From positions 409,876 to 473,875 of the forward strand of contig JADDMT010000013.1 in the NCBI GenBank assembly GCA_021401465.1: DNA of 64,000 nucleotides, given 5' to 3'. Of the stretch, positions 33,643 to 44,382 are shown one piece after another. The notes below the pieces were generated by a model, which was not told the origin of the DNA, made no database searches, and saw only the letters and a list, made by a program, of their open reading frames with translations. The position numbers and the translations under genes were made by a program. Position 1 is the stretch's first letter; each line of letters opens with the position of its first letter. Source of the DNA: Teratosphaeria epicoccoides. Lineage: Eukaryota > Ascomycota > Dothideomycetes > Mycosphaerellales > Teratosphaeriaceae.

Positions 33643-34716
33643 CTACTGCTTCCTACTCAGAACCTCCTTAACAGCCTGGATGACATGACCATGCACGTCA
33701 TTTGGCGCAGCAATGACACCCTTGTTCTGCAGCAGCGTCCGCCCGTGCGAGAAGTCAAGTCTGTTCCCATCAACATCTGTGACCTGCCCTCCTGCTTCTC
33801 GCACAATCAGGTCACCCGCCGCGTGATCCCAGATCTTCTCTACGTAATCTTTCCTCACAGGTAGTCGCAGGTAGAGATCACCGGCACCTCTTGCGATCGA
33901 GCCATACTTCGCTTGCGAGTCCATCCTGACCGACGGCTTCGTGATGCCGAGTTTTTGCGCGATGGCAGCCGCGTCGCCTTGCGAACTATGTCCCGCTTCC
34001 ACGCTTTCGCAGAAAGTAGCCTCAGAAATATTGCTCAGCGGTTTCATGTGTATCTTTCCACCCTCCTTCAGCGCGCCTTGGTTCAGCGGTCTGCTCTGCG
34101 CTCCTTGGCCCTGCACCGCAGAGAATAGAACCCCGAAGTTGCCCTCCTCATCACTCGCATCCGCGCCAATACCTTCTTGCAAGGGCTCTGAATCCGAGAC
34201 CGGCAAGTTCGGGCAGCCCAGCACGCCCACCTTCATATCCCCGTTCACCATGAGAGCCAGACAGACAGCGTATTGCCCACCGCGAAGAAAACCTTTCGTG
34301 CCGTCGATGGGATCAATGGCCCATATCCGTCCCTTGCTCCCGCCCTTTGAGTCGCCCTTATCGATCAAATCGAGCATGCTGTCTGCGCTTTTGATACTGC
34401 CTCCGAGGACTGAGTCTTCCGCCGACGGGTCGTTGAGGCGGGACTCTTGTACCAATTGCCATACCGTGTCTCGAATCTGGCTGTTCTCTCTCAGATCTTT
34501 CGCTTCTTCCTCAGCGACGATCTCGTCATGCGGGAAGTTGTGTTGTAGAGCGCTGATGATTAATGCCTGGGCGCCAAAATCGCCGATCGTGACGGGTGAG
34601 GCATCGCTTTTGCTCAATGTGCCCTTGGCATTTTGATGAAAGACGCTTTTGGTAAGGAGATTTGCTCGTTGGACGGCAAGAAGGGCGACGTTGAGCTCCT
34701 TTTCGTAAGAGGACAT
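33643..34716 (-). CDS. MET22/HAL2: 3'(2'),5'-bisphosphate nucleotidase
   Basis: Hydrolyses 3'-phosphoadenosine 5'-phosphate (PAP) to AMP and phosphate. This clears an inhibitor formed during sulfate assimilation and is the lithium/sodium-sensitive step in yeast. Intronless, 357 residues from the chosen ATG (SSYEKELNVALLAVQRA, the usual family N-terminus, A at -3). The metal-binding motifs of the inositol-monophosphatase superfamily are complete: SPVTIGD (41-46), the acidic group EEE (69-71), DPIDGT (135-140) and WDHAAGD (296-302). The frame stays open upstream to an ATG at 34869, which would add a 51-residue hydrophobic extension (see findings). Divergent from the gene at 35267, with 550 bp between. 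Confidence 0.93.
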   Translation of the reverse strand: MSSYEKELNVALLAVQRANLLTKSVFHQNAKGTLSKSDASPVTIGDFGAQALIISALQHNFPHDEIVAEEEAKDLRENSQIRDTVWQLVQESRLNDPSAEDSVLGGSIKSADSMLDLIDKGDSKGGSKGRIWAIDPIDGTKGFLRGGQYAVCLALMVNGDMKVGVLGCPNLPVSDSEPLQEGIGADASDEEGNFGVLFSAVQGQGAQSRPLNQGALKEGGKIHMKPLSNISEATFCESVEAGHSSQGDAAAIAQKLGITKPSVRMDSQAKYGSIARGAGDLYLRLPVRKDYVEKIWDHAAGDLIVREAGGQVTDVDGNRLDFSHGRTLLQNKGVIAAPNDVHGHVIQAVKEVLSRKQ

Positions 34717-35266
34717 GCTGGCTGTGATATAGGGTCTTGTGAAAGGAATCGGGAGGTGGGAGGCGAGGAGGCGGACACCGGGTAAAATGGATGGGAAGAA
34801 GCTGGCCAGTGCGATGAGAAGAGAGATGATCAAGATGGTGAGGGTCAATGGCTGTCTCCAGCGAGGCATTGGAACAGCGAGAAGTTGATCGAGGCCATGT
34901 GTATACGTACTTTTGTTGTGGGGCAGACACGTGGAGAGCACACGACGTCATTAGCCGGACTCGGATCATCCAGTCGTTGAATAGGGTTCACCGTCCCCGA
35001 GACTTTCTCCTGCTTGCATGTTACTGTATGATCATTGATCGACATCCAACGGTTGGAGAAAGTAACTGACATTGTTGAAGGCATCGAAAGCGTGTTCATC
35101 ATGTGATCCGAGCACAGCGCCGATGAGCAGGTCTGTCCTATCTCCATATTCCTTTGTCCCATTTCGATACCTTTCCCATCGCCTGCTCAACGCATTCCAC
35201 CCATCACACCTCAGACTTTGTCCCATCCCATCCATCTCCCTCGCCTCAACCCATCGTACCACTACA
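34717..35266. promoter_or_regulatory. Divergent intergenic region (nucleotidase / conserved gene)
   Basis: 550 bp between two divergent start codons, so it probably serves both promoters. The stretch near 35,200-35,266 is rich in C/T with CATCC and CCAT repeats, a common fungal core-promoter look. No clear TATA box. Part of it (34717-34869) is open in the nucleotidase frame. Confidence 0.5.
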
Positions 35267-36067
35267 ATGCCCAAAGCAGCCCCCAAAAGCGGCCGCGCAA
35301 AGGCCTCCCGCGCCGCTCCAACGACCAAGCCCCCCACAGACCCCAAAGCATCCCACCTGTACACCGACGACAACCCTTCCACCACCATCCACGGCACCGG
35401 CTTTAAAGACCGCGCCGCCGCCGAGAACACCCTCAATCTCATCGCCAATCGCTCCCTCATCTACCAATTCCAGACCGTAAACACCATGTACAATCGCGCG
35501 AAACACCACCCTGCCATGAAGAAAGCCGCTGAGGGCGCCACCAGCACTCAGGACATGCGAGCCGCGATGGAGACATTCAAGGAGTGGTTGGACGTGACGT
35601 ATCCCGCTGCGAAGGAAGCATTGAGGGCAGGTGGTTTCAAGCCGATTATTTCAAAGAAGGTGATGGAGATGTATCTGGAGAGGATCGAGGGGAGTGAGAG
35701 CGTGGGCGAAGGCGGGAAGAAGTTCGCGAGGCTTTACGTGGAGTTGCCGAGGGGCAAGAAGCTGGGGAATGTGCTTGTGGATGACGCGAAGCCGGAAGAG
35801 CCGGACTGGGAGGCGAGGAGGTATACAGAGCTGGAGAAACTAGTTGCGGAGGGCAAGGACGAGGCAAAGGCTTGGGAAGATGGTGAGCTGTGGGTCGAGG
35901 CTGGTGGCGTAGATGAGAAGGTGCCGACGGCTAAGCATCTGGAGTTGATTGCTTGGGGCTGGAGTCCATTGAAGGAGCATCAGCTGAGTGAGAAGGGCTT
36001 CGCACCGTTCAAGGTTAAGGGGAAGGGTGGTGGAAAAGGTGGTTCGACTGATGAGGGCAGAGAGTAG
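35267..36067 (+). CDS. Conserved protein of unknown function
   Basis: Intronless, 266 residues from ATG 35267. An in-frame upstream extension to 35072 exists but reads as 5' UTR (Ser/His/Pro-rich). Residues 1-30 are Lys/Ala/Pro-rich and basic. A compact region follows (HLYTDDNPSTTIHGTGFKD, SLIYQFQTVNTMYNRAKHHP, MRAAMETFKEWLDVTYPAAK) that looks strongly conserved and helical. The C-terminal part is Glu/Lys-rich and ends in a Gly/Lys tail. There is no signal peptide or membrane segment. The basic ends would suit a nuclear or nucleic-acid-associated protein, but this is inference. I do not recognise a named family. Confidence 0.85.
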   Translation: MPKAAPKSGRAKASRAAPTTKPPTDPKASHLYTDDNPSTTIHGTGFKDRAAAENTLNLIANRSLIYQFQTVNTMYNRAKHHPAMKKAAEGATSTQDMRAAMETFKEWLDVTYPAAKEALRAGGFKPIISKKVMEMYLERIEGSESVGEGGKKFARLYVELPRGKKLGNVLVDDAKPEEPDWEARRYTELEKLVAEGKDEAKAWEDGELWVEAGGVDEKVPTAKHLELIAWGWSPLKEHQLSEKGFAPFKVKGKGGGKGGSTDEGRE

Positions 36068-36372
36068 ACAAAGACAAGGCAGTTCAGCGGCAGTCTGCCC
36101 TACCGATTCCGACTTTTGAGCTTCATGTCCGACGTACTCAGCTTACCATACAGAGTACTTCGCCGCTTCGGGATGCTGTCAATAAGGAAATCCTGGCCAG
36201 AAGAAAAGCATGCAACAGCGAATCGTACAGCAAAGGGCACGTCATCCCCGACCGTAGTACCAAGCCACTGATTTACAGCGCAAGACTCCACGCAGAAACT
36301 CGATCAAAGCCATTTCCCATCATCCGACCCACGTGCCATCCTTAAAACGCGTATTCGTGTATACTCGCACTT

Positions 36373-36816
36373 TCAATGTACCCCGACGGAAGCATACAGC
36401 ACCCGCCGTACCTACAAAAGCAACAAGTCAGAAGATTGTTCAAAGATGTCTCACCTCCCAGCCACCTACGCAGGAAGCACATAATCCCCATCATTCACCT
36501 TGTCCGCATGATCCCGATATCCAATCTCAATGCGGCAATACTTGTCGCGGAAACAATGCGAGTCATGGCAAAACATCGAGAGCCCGTTGTCCTTGAAAAT
36601 CTCCACTTTGGTGCCTTTGGCCTTGGTGTATAGGGTTTGGTCGTCGCTTCGGCCGAGTTCGCGAGCACAGGATTCGGTTTTGACCAGGGCGCAGTTGCCT
36701 TGGCCGCCGCAGATGTTTTCCAACTTTTCGATCTTGCGGCAGTGAGGGTCGCAGGCTGCGGAGGTGGAGGTGGAGAAGTATAGAGGTGGGAAGAGGAGGA
36801 GGGTGGTTAGTTTCAT
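36373..36816 (-). CDS. Small secreted cysteine-rich protein 2
   Basis: Signal peptide 1-20 (MKLTTLLLFPPLYFSTSTSA), then eight Cys at 22, 26, 36, 42, 50, 83, 88 and 94. Exon 1 is 36816-36499. I infer an 87-nt intron 36498-36412 (GTGAAT..CTGAC..TTTTGTAG) and a short exon 36411-36373, giving 118 residues. If the intron is not used, the frame ends at 36466 (116 residues) with the same eight Cys. The acceptor and branch site are good and the donor is second-rate, though the secreted gene at 39206 uses the same GTGAAT. No known domain; it could be an effector or antimicrobial protein. Confidence 0.65.
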
Positions 36817-37908
36817 TGCGCCGCGTTGGAGTTGGATGGGATCAGAGTGGGTGGGTAGGAGGGAGGGCGTGTGTCCTGCTGCGTGTGGGGCGGGTTGGTA
36901 TGTGAATAGTGGGTAAGAGGGAGAAGTATGTCAAGAGTGAAGAGGGGGGGTGATGGACTAAATTGCATTCTGATCGCTAAGAGCGAGCTTTTGGCAGCTC
37001 CTCACGAGACCTTTTTTAACCGCGTCGAAAGCTGTACTAGCCAATTCAGTCGGACCTAATAGTCTTCATCAATTGACTGCAAGGGACTTTCGCGCTACAC
37101 GTCTCCCATCGCGGACTAAGAGTGTGTGGCGAGGGAACGTCGCGTCGCGATTGGAGCGGTGCAACACCGAGCATACTTGGCCGGACTTCAGCATGATCTG
37201 GTGTGTGTCTTGGACACCGTATGTATCTCGGGCACCGTATGTGTCTTAGCAAAACTTGGTTTTGCCCAGCCCGATCCCACCCTGATCCGAGAGGGCGAGC
37301 TCAGCCGCAAAGACAGAGATGACTTTGTCTTGGCACGAAACATACCGTAGCTACCTTCTAGCGGAGCAATGGTGGCCGGACCATACCAGTCGGGCGCGCG
37401 GGTGAAGGTAGCCTCGTTATGAAGGCGGCCTCTTCCGTCGCATATCGATCTTCGGTCGCAGGGCTGAGGGCAAGAGACTGACCCTGTCGGAACTCACCCA
37501 CTGCAGGAAAGCGATCTCTGATCAACTCGCAAAGCGCCAGCAGCATGTCGCCCTTCTGAACTTCACAGACGTCATGGCCAACCGACTTCAAACGCTGCAT
37601 GTTCAATCAAATTCCATGACGCGGTCCATCTGCTCGTTCATCTTGATCTTCCGATATCTCGCTGGCTTGTGCGATTGGGCGTATAGGCATGAACTGGGGC
37701 GCCCAGAGGCACGTGGATTTTGTGCACGGCGGCAGTGCTTCAACAGTGATTCACAATTTTTTTCTGATGTTTGCTCGCAGCCCTGCATAATCAGCTGTCC
37801 GCCTTCATGCCCTATACTTCCTTCAAGCTTATAATTACTAATTTCCTCCTTCCCGTCTCATGGTCATTCACTTCCCTGCTTCTGTTCGGCAAAGGCCCAT
37901 CCTCAAAT
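36817..37908. other. Intergenic, no supported gene
   Basis: Contains the likely promoter of secreted protein 2 and the 3' flank of secreted protein 3. A short imperfect direct repeat (GGACACCGTATGT / GGGCACCGTATGT) lies near 37,210-37,245. No convincing coding frame. Confidence 0.5.
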
Positions 37909-38282
37909 TCATTTATTCTGATCGCAACCATCCTCGGCTGGAGAGCAGTCCACCTCCGGACGCCCCTTGACGCACTTCCCTGAGCACAGTTGGCCGAACT
38001 TGCCTTTGTCTATGCCCGAATACAGAGATGCGCAGGTCGTGCCCTTCCACACCCAGACATCGTCGGGCACTCCGATGACATTCTTGACGAAAAATTCTGT
38101 GACCCTTTTACCGCGCGAGAGGTCGTCTTTCTTCGTAATAGTGTCGAAGGTCTTGCAACGTATGCCCTTGATGGCGTCGGCGCTGGGAAGGCGTATCGTT
38201 AGCTGGATACCTGTAAGGCTAGGATATTGACTCACTGTCCATGGGTAGCTAGAATGATGATGGATACAATCGCGAGTTTCAT
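37909..38282 (-). CDS. Small secreted cysteine-rich protein 3
   Basis: Exons 38282-38236 and 38182-37909 are joined by a 53-nt intron with a consensus donor (GTGAGT), branch site (GCTAACG) and acceptor (CCCAG). The splice completes the signal peptide MKLAIVSIIILATHGHA, which neither exon has alone. The product has 106 residues, with Cys at 25, 66, 82, 86, 95 and 102 and a Lys/Asp-rich middle. No known domain. It sits 1.1 kb from secreted protein 2 on the same strand. The two do not align by eye, so a recent tandem duplication is unlikely. Confidence 0.75.
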
Positions 38283-39205
38283 CTTTTAAGTAGAAATTCG
38301 TGGCGTCTCAAGATGGTTGAGATGAGTCGGGTGCTTGGTGGGAATATAGATACGTCAAATGAGTCTTCTTCGCTGCGGCTACTGTGTCCAGGCAGTCAGG
38401 AAGAGCTTCGACTCAAGAAAGGTATCCAGGTCGCGGACGGGTCCTCGGGTGTCTGTTCCACCGTATCAGTAGTAGTGAAAGCATCGAAATTGTATTATGA
38501 TTACTTGGCAAGTTAGAGTTGATACGTATCGTTTCAGTCTTGGGCTGGAATACGCGATGTCAACAGAGTAGCTCAAGAGAGCATGGGCGACCACCGCAGA
38601 TATCGAAGATGGCTACATGGAGCATGGAGGAGTCTAGGGCGACCTGGAACAGCTCCGCTCAGTGTGTTTGAGCATCTCTACCGCATCACAAGCGTTCTGG
38701 TATTTCGTCCCGAGTAAATCGACACAGTGCTAGCCCATACCTTGCTATCCGCACATACCCGGCTCGTGAGTCCTACAGTCGGGATCCTGGCTGCTGAGAC
38801 TGTGGATTCGCTCGCGCCAAGCGTTTGCATCTCTTTTGCACTCGGTCGGGAAATAATGAATCTATCTTTCATGGTGTACTATGGTGTCTGCTGACTCTCA
38901 CACTTGATTTGTGAACAGCCCTGAGCCAAGGCGAAACCTTTCGCGCGATGCTCTCAAGATAAGCCGACATGAGCAAAGCTTCTCATCTAGCCACGGGGTG
39001 CCACTTCGCCAGAAGAAGCACAACAACCCGGGCGGCGGTAATGCGTGGAACGGTTTGCGAGCTGGGAACTCCCAGTGAAGCGATATTGTGCCAGCTCCGA
39101 AGCGAGACAGATAAAATGGGCCTCGGAAGGACACTGTACAAATTACCACGCAGTGCAACGACTGCTTACGAACCTCTTCCAAAGATCAATAGTTTCAAAA
39201 TCAAG

Positions 39206-39694
39206 ATGAGAGCTTCAATTCTGCTCCCGCTCCTCGCGTCTCTGGCTTGGGCAACGGTGAATGCGCCCTCACGTATGCTCTCACGACGTCTGGCGTAGCT
39301 GACACTGCACCCAGAACTGCCAGTACGCGAGAGGTCGCAAGACTATCGCTGAAAACCCGGGATATTGCATCCCGAACGAGGAGGAGACACGGAACGGTGC
39401 GGCGGCGCAGCAGTGCACGTTGGTAAGTCGTTGTGCATCGGACTTGCTGAGCTCTCCTCGGCGTATCTGTCCCCAAGCTCAGCTCGCAAATTTGTAACGA
39501 TTGATACTGACTCTGTGGTTGGTGTGCAGGATCACGCATGCAAAGGTCAGTACGCATGGGTAGGAGGGCACTTTCTGTCCAGGGCATTCGCTGACTGGTT
39601 ATATCCAGTATGGAACAATGGATGTAGGTTCGACAGGTATACGAGCTGGAATCAGGACCATACTGTGAAACAAATGTGGGCACACTGTAGCTAA
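39206..39694 (+). CDS. Small secreted cysteine-rich protein 4
   Basis: Four exons: 39206-39256, 39315-39422, 39530-39545 and 39609-39694. Introns are 58, 107 and 63 nt, each with a CTGAC branch site and an AG acceptor. The 86-residue product has a signal peptide at about 1-16 and six Cys at 19, 35, 51, 57, 64 and 85. The spacing CTLDHACKVWNNGC resembles many fungal small secreted proteins. The third intron is a multiple of three, so retention would still encode a protein (107 residues). A 16-nt internal exon is unusual but both its borders are good. Confidence 0.7.
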
Positions 39695-40583
39695 GCTGTG
39701 GGGAGTACTCAATCTCTGGCTCGCACAACGCGAGCTTGAGCGTGGGTGCTGGAGTCGTGACCTTAAGGCTTGGTGCAGGTATCGCTTGAGATGAGCGCAT
39801 GAGTACAGCCTACTGGCAACGTTGTACGAAACGTGGGTCTCTTTGCAAGACTCGTAGCATAGATAGGACCACCAAGATCTCTATGATTGAGTTGCATTTA
39901 CTCGGCTTGAGGGGGTAGAAGAGGTCGCTCGTAATTCGTCCAGCAGTGAAATTACACATTAATTGAGCAGTCGCTGCGGCTGCCTGGAAATTAGGCCAGG
40001 TGAGCGTGGTATACCTAGTTGCCAAGCCAATCTTAGGGTCAACATTCGAGTTTGCGAACAGACTGTATGAAATGAGCAGCAGTGTCGATCAGCGATACCC
40101 TGCGAGCTGGGGAGATGAACATGCTTCAGAAACTCCCACAAACCTCCTACCGCATGAAGTATGTCCCTGCGTCAGTATGTGGGAGCAAGAAGACCGCTTC
40201 AGAGAAAGCCCTAGGCCGCGGCCGCGATGCAAACAGGTTGAAGCTTGTGTTGTGTCCTCCGGCCTCGCTGCCGCCGCATGCAAGTGACTGTTGGATAAAA
40301 GCTAGCTGAGGAACAGTCATGGTAAATCTCAACGGAATGTCGTGCTTGACTCAGCGAGTAGCAAGACACGGACGGCAGATTCTCATTGTGCCTCAATACG
40401 GATGATGAGCATATTGATAGTGACAATGGCAACTGAGCATCTGTTGTTTACGTTTGCGATGCGCCTCACCCCGCACATATTGCTCCGACTTCAAACCCCT
40501 CAGTCGCTCAGTCGCTCAGTCTACCGTACTACCATGCTTCAGGGGCCCCAAGAGAATACATTTTCTCAACTCTGCCTCGTGAA
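39695..40583. other. Intergenic, no supported gene
   Basis: Several short overlapping frames occur on both strands but none has a protein-like composition or splice structure. A simple repeat (CAGTCGCT three times) lies near 40,500-40,520. Confidence 0.5.
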
Positions 40584-40935
40584 TCAAATCAGCATCTTTT
40601 CCAGCAGCAAACTTCTGACATCACTGGCAGAGCTGTCAGCAGCAACAAGAGCCGGGCCGGCGACTGTATTTGGCGCGGTTTTTTTCAGCGTCGAGATTGT
40701 CGTGCCGTTATTGACTTGAACCTGTAGATTAAATTTGGCAGGCTTGTCGCTGGTCATCTGACCACGGTTAGACAATGAGGAATAGATTGAAGAAGAGAGA
40801 GTGACGCACTCCTTGCATGTCGAGCCGAAAGTCATCATCTTTGTAGAGTGTTCCAATGGATTCCGACAGGTTTGTCAGCTTAGAATCCGGGATTCCTTCG
40901 ATGAAGGCCTTGAGGGCTCTCGACGCTTTCCCCAT
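40584..40935 (-). CDS. Hypothetical two-exon protein
   Basis: Exons 40935-40810 and 40757-40584, with a 52-nt intron (GTGCGT..TCTAACC..CAG) that joins two protein-like frames cleanly; 99 residues. The first half reads MGKASRALKAFIEGIPDSK and then an acidic KDDDF patch. The second is Thr/Val/Ser-rich (NLQVQVNNGTTISTLKK). There is no signal peptide from this ATG. The frame is open further upstream, so a 5' exon is possible. Not recognised. Confidence 0.45.
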
Positions 40936-41126
40936 GGCTTGATGAGCGACTGTGAAAAGTGCAGAGAGTGGCGGAGTCTTGGAAGGCCTCGTTTGGGACC
41001 CGGATTATGGAGGCGATGAGCGATAGCAGGGTCCAGGTGTGCACGGCATTGACAACCTATCTTATAGGACCGGTACCCCTCATTGCAGATCGGGATAGCA
41101 GCGAAAGGGTAGCTGCGTCGTGCAGC

Positions 41127-41228
41127 TACAGTCGGTCTTCGTTGAGGTGCAAGCGGCCGTCGTCTAGCTCACGTCTGAGGCTGGCGCTCAAAAACGGGCG
41201 CTTACACCTCAACAACGACCGACAGTAG
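41127..41228. repeat. About 100-bp near-perfect inverted repeat (hairpin)
   Basis: The stretch from CTACAGTCGGTC to GACCGACAGTAG is nearly its own reverse complement. The outer 35-40 bases of each arm match with a handful of mismatches (GTTGAGGTGCAAGCG against the complement of CGCTTACACCTCAAC). There is no coding capacity. It could be a MITE remnant or a transcribed hairpin. Confidence 0.75.
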
Positions 41229-42323
41229 AACAGCCTGATGCAGAATACACTTCGTGAGCAATAGCCGCAGCTTTTGTGTCCGCGTGAAGAGACGATTCTG
41301 CCCTTGTTGCCATGCAAAGAGGTCCATGTCAAAGCCCAAGTCCGGCGCTTCCCAGCGCTACCATCCGCACATCGAATCTTTGAGTGTGTGTTATGCTATG
41401 CTTGCGAGAAAGTGATAGCCTTGTCCGACGAGGCTTACAGCCACAGATATAGTACGCTCTCGGTGCGTATCAGTACGGCGTGCGATTGGCCTCTGTACAT
41501 GGCGTTAGACCATGTCTCTTTGTCCGGATTGAGCATATGCCGCAGTGAGCAGGAAGATGTATCGGTTGGACGTTGATACGCACGGATGTGCAACCAGACT
41601 GCATGACGCTTGTATGTGCGTTGACAAGATGCACTCTTTGGATTGTGGTAGATACGCGATCAAAGTCGTTGATCGTGTGGTTTTGTCCTGGGTTTTGAGG
41701 TCAGAGTTGCGCACACACTAAGGTACCATATGACGAGGACGCGGGGATGAGTAATCCCGTATGTACATGTAGTGAGGCCTGTCGATGTTACAAGGTGTGA
41801 ACATGACATGAATCGTTTCCTTCCAAGTCTTTCCTGATGGGGAAAGCTGATGCTGCAGGTGTGTTGGACATGGCGTGATAATATCAAAGAAGTAAGCCTG
41901 CATGATCAGGCCATACTACGTGGCAAGCGGCGTCGGGACTTCATGGTGTATGGGCAGTCGATACATCCTTTTACACTCATCACAACTCACTAGGCCGCAC
42001 TTAATCGGCAGCATCCGGCCAATTGGGACACATGCAAGACCCCCGCAATGCGCCTGATCGGAAACAGTCAAGTTTTCCCAAGCACGAGGTCTTCTCCGAA
42101 ACCCAAACTTCAGCTCAGGTTACTGAGCCACTACTACCAAGGGATTTGAGGTAGACGAGCGACGGGCAAGACTTGCTCCACGTCGATCCGACATTGATCC
42201 TCCCGATCTCAGCACCACCAGCCAGTTCCGTCACTAGCGATACGCCACACGTATGGCCGCCTTGGAGTCAAGGAGACACCACCCTCATGAAAATGCTTTT
42301 GTTAATGTTTGCAGCAGTCCACA
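41229..42323. other. Intergenic, no supported gene
   Basis: No protein-like frame of useful length. The last 200 bp would carry the promoter of the APH-fold gene. Confidence 0.5.
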
Positions 42324-43580
42324 ATGCCAAATCAGTATGGCCTCGAATGGGCGAAGACGCTCTGGGGGTTACAGCCACGGTGGACAGCGGAGCCCAGTCT
42401 GTTGCAGATCGAACAAATCTCACGGCAACATCTACATCTGGGCAAAGAAGCACCTTGTGCTGTCAAGCTGTATGCACAAGGCAGCTTTAACAAGCTTTTT
42501 ACTGTAGACACGCTCACTGGAAGATGGGTGATGCGCGTGGCCCTCCCCGTGTATCCACATCGAAAGTCTGCAAGCGAGGTCTCCACCATGTGTTTCGTAC
42601 GCGAGAGAACAAGTGCCCCTATTCCTGCAGTCTTTGGCTATGATGCATCAAACAACAATGATCTCAAATTTGAGTGGATCTTGATGGAACATATGCCTGG
42701 CGCTGTCTTGGAGCGAGCTTGGAGGACAATATCACTGACCCAGAAGGAGGACATGGTGAGGAAGCTTGTACAATTCCAGTCAGAGCTGTTCCGTACAATG
42801 AATCGGCGCGAAGCTATCGGGAACTTAGTTCACGCCAGAGAAGGATCGTACAAGATTAGCAGTATCGTGTCAATGATCTTCTTTTGGGGCGACCGTGGCG
42901 CACGGGAAATCGATCGAGGGCCCTTCCAAAACAGTTATCATTGGCTATCCGCTCGCCTGAATCTCGCACTCGAGGACCGAGACAATATCCTGGCAAATAC
43001 TGATGACGAGGATGAGATTGAGGATGCGCAGGCATCCAAGACACTGGTTATGCGTCTCATCGCCCTCCTCCCTAACATCTTTCAATCTGATGAACTCGAG
43101 TCGACAATGCTATTCCACGACGATCTCCATGAGAAGAACATTCTCGTTGACCTATCTGGTAACATAACAGCCGTACTGGACTGGGAGTGTGTTTCCTTCT
43201 TCCCTCTGTGGATGGCCTGCCAGCCGCCTGCCCTTTTGAACGGCGCTGTTCGCCTCGAACAACCTCAACGAGCGGATTATGGCTCATACAATCCAGAAGT
43301 CGATGAAGGTGGCGTGGAGTACAACGAAGGTCTAAGTCAATCGTATTGGGCGGATCTATCGGCGTATGAGCGTGGGCGTCTACGTGCCATCTTTCTATCT
43401 GAAATGGAACGTTCGGAACCTGCATGGGTCGAAGCGTATCGAAATGGGGAATTGAAACGAGACTTTGAGCTTGCAATCTCTCATTGCGACTCTGAGCTGA
43501 CAATGAAGAAGGTGGAGGCGTGGCTAGATGCGCACGAAAATGGAGAAAGATATAGTCTCCGGGTGAGCCTGAACGCCTAG
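42324..43580 (+). CDS. APH-family (aminoglycoside-phosphotransferase fold) kinase-like protein
   Basis: Intronless, 418 residues. Start at ATG 42324 (ACAATGCC, A at -3); upstream codons have no ATG. The family has the protein-kinase fold and in fungi its substrates are mostly unknown. Visible motifs are a glycine-containing nucleotide loop GSFNKLFTVD (53-62), strand MRVALP (70-75), the hinge-like WILMEHMPG (118-126), the catalytic loop HDDLHEKN (265-272, catalytic Asp and Asn present) and the metal-binding DWE (286-288, in place of DFG). All key positions are kept, so it is probably active. There is no signal peptide. It is not evidence of antibiotic resistance: many fungal paralogues lack such activity. 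Confidence 0.85.
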   Translation: MPNQYGLEWAKTLWGLQPRWTAEPSLLQIEQISRQHLHLGKEAPCAVKLYAQGSFNKLFTVDTLTGRWVMRVALPVYPHRKSASEVSTMCFVRERTSAPIPAVFGYDASNNNDLKFEWILMEHMPGAVLERAWRTISLTQKEDMVRKLVQFQSELFRTMNRREAIGNLVHAREGSYKISSIVSMIFFWGDRGAREIDRGPFQNSYHWLSARLNLALEDRDNILANTDDEDEIEDAQASKTLVMRLIALLPNIFQSDELESTMLFHDDLHEKNILVDLSGNITAVLDWECVSFFPLWMACQPPALLNGAVRLEQPQRADYGSYNPEVDEGGVEYNEGLSQSYWADLSAYERGRLRAIFLSEMERSEPAWVEAYRNGELKRDFELAISHCDSELTMKKVEAWLDAHENGERYSLRVSLNA

Positions 43581-44382
43581 ATGATCCGCTGATCTGGACG
43601 AGAAGCGAGACAACGGGTCGATGATCATTCGGGAATCCTCAGTGGGCAGAAACCATGCAGGTGGTGTCGGTGATCTCATTGACCACATACAATGATATTC
43701 TCTCCATGGATTGTGTCTCACCGACTTGGCTGTTAATCTATCGAACGAACCAGAGGCTTTCCCTTCTGTGACCGATTGCAAGAGTTTGCGTGCTTCAATG
43801 CTGCTCACGCTGCTCTTTGCGCGGGAGGCACATCACCAGCTGAACACGCGTCCCCGGTGCTATGAAGTTTATGGGACCAACGGGTGATGCATTACCTCTG
43901 ATGCTGAGATTTCGGGCGTGGGCGCACAATTTAAGGACCATGTGCCCGCAGCACAATATGATTGCTCCTTGGACATCTTGAACCGCTGCCGCAAGAAATG
44001 CAGCCTGCCCTGCCTAAGAATGCATGGCCGGGACAGATGCGTGATTGAACTCGGGGACGGCGACGAGGAGCGTGACGATTTCTGCCATGTTTTCTCCAGG
44101 GAATATCGAGGCGGCGACTCTAGACATTCAACTGTATTTGCTCACCATACAACAGCTACAAAGGCGCCGGTCAGACGCTGGACATACTTTGCAGAACATG
44201 ACTGCGGCAGCTGAGCACGAGACAGTTTACCGACCACTGGTCCAAGATCTCTGGTGGTAGTCTGAGTAATTGTCAGTTGATCGACTACTTGATGGAGCGA
44301 TGTGTGGCCAAGATCTTGCATGAGCGGTGAGTCGCTCGATTGAGGCGCGCTTGAGGCGAGCGTTGTTAATGAGTAGGAGGTC
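43581..44382. other. Intergenic, no supported gene
   Basis: The region lies between the convergent ends of the APH-fold gene and the transporter. It should hold both 3' flanks. No protein-like frame was found. Confidence 0.55.

Noticed and set aside
42324..43580. Antibiotic-resistance gene
   Set aside because: The APH fold is shared by many fungal proteins with unrelated or unknown substrates; nothing in the sequence points to aminoglycosides.
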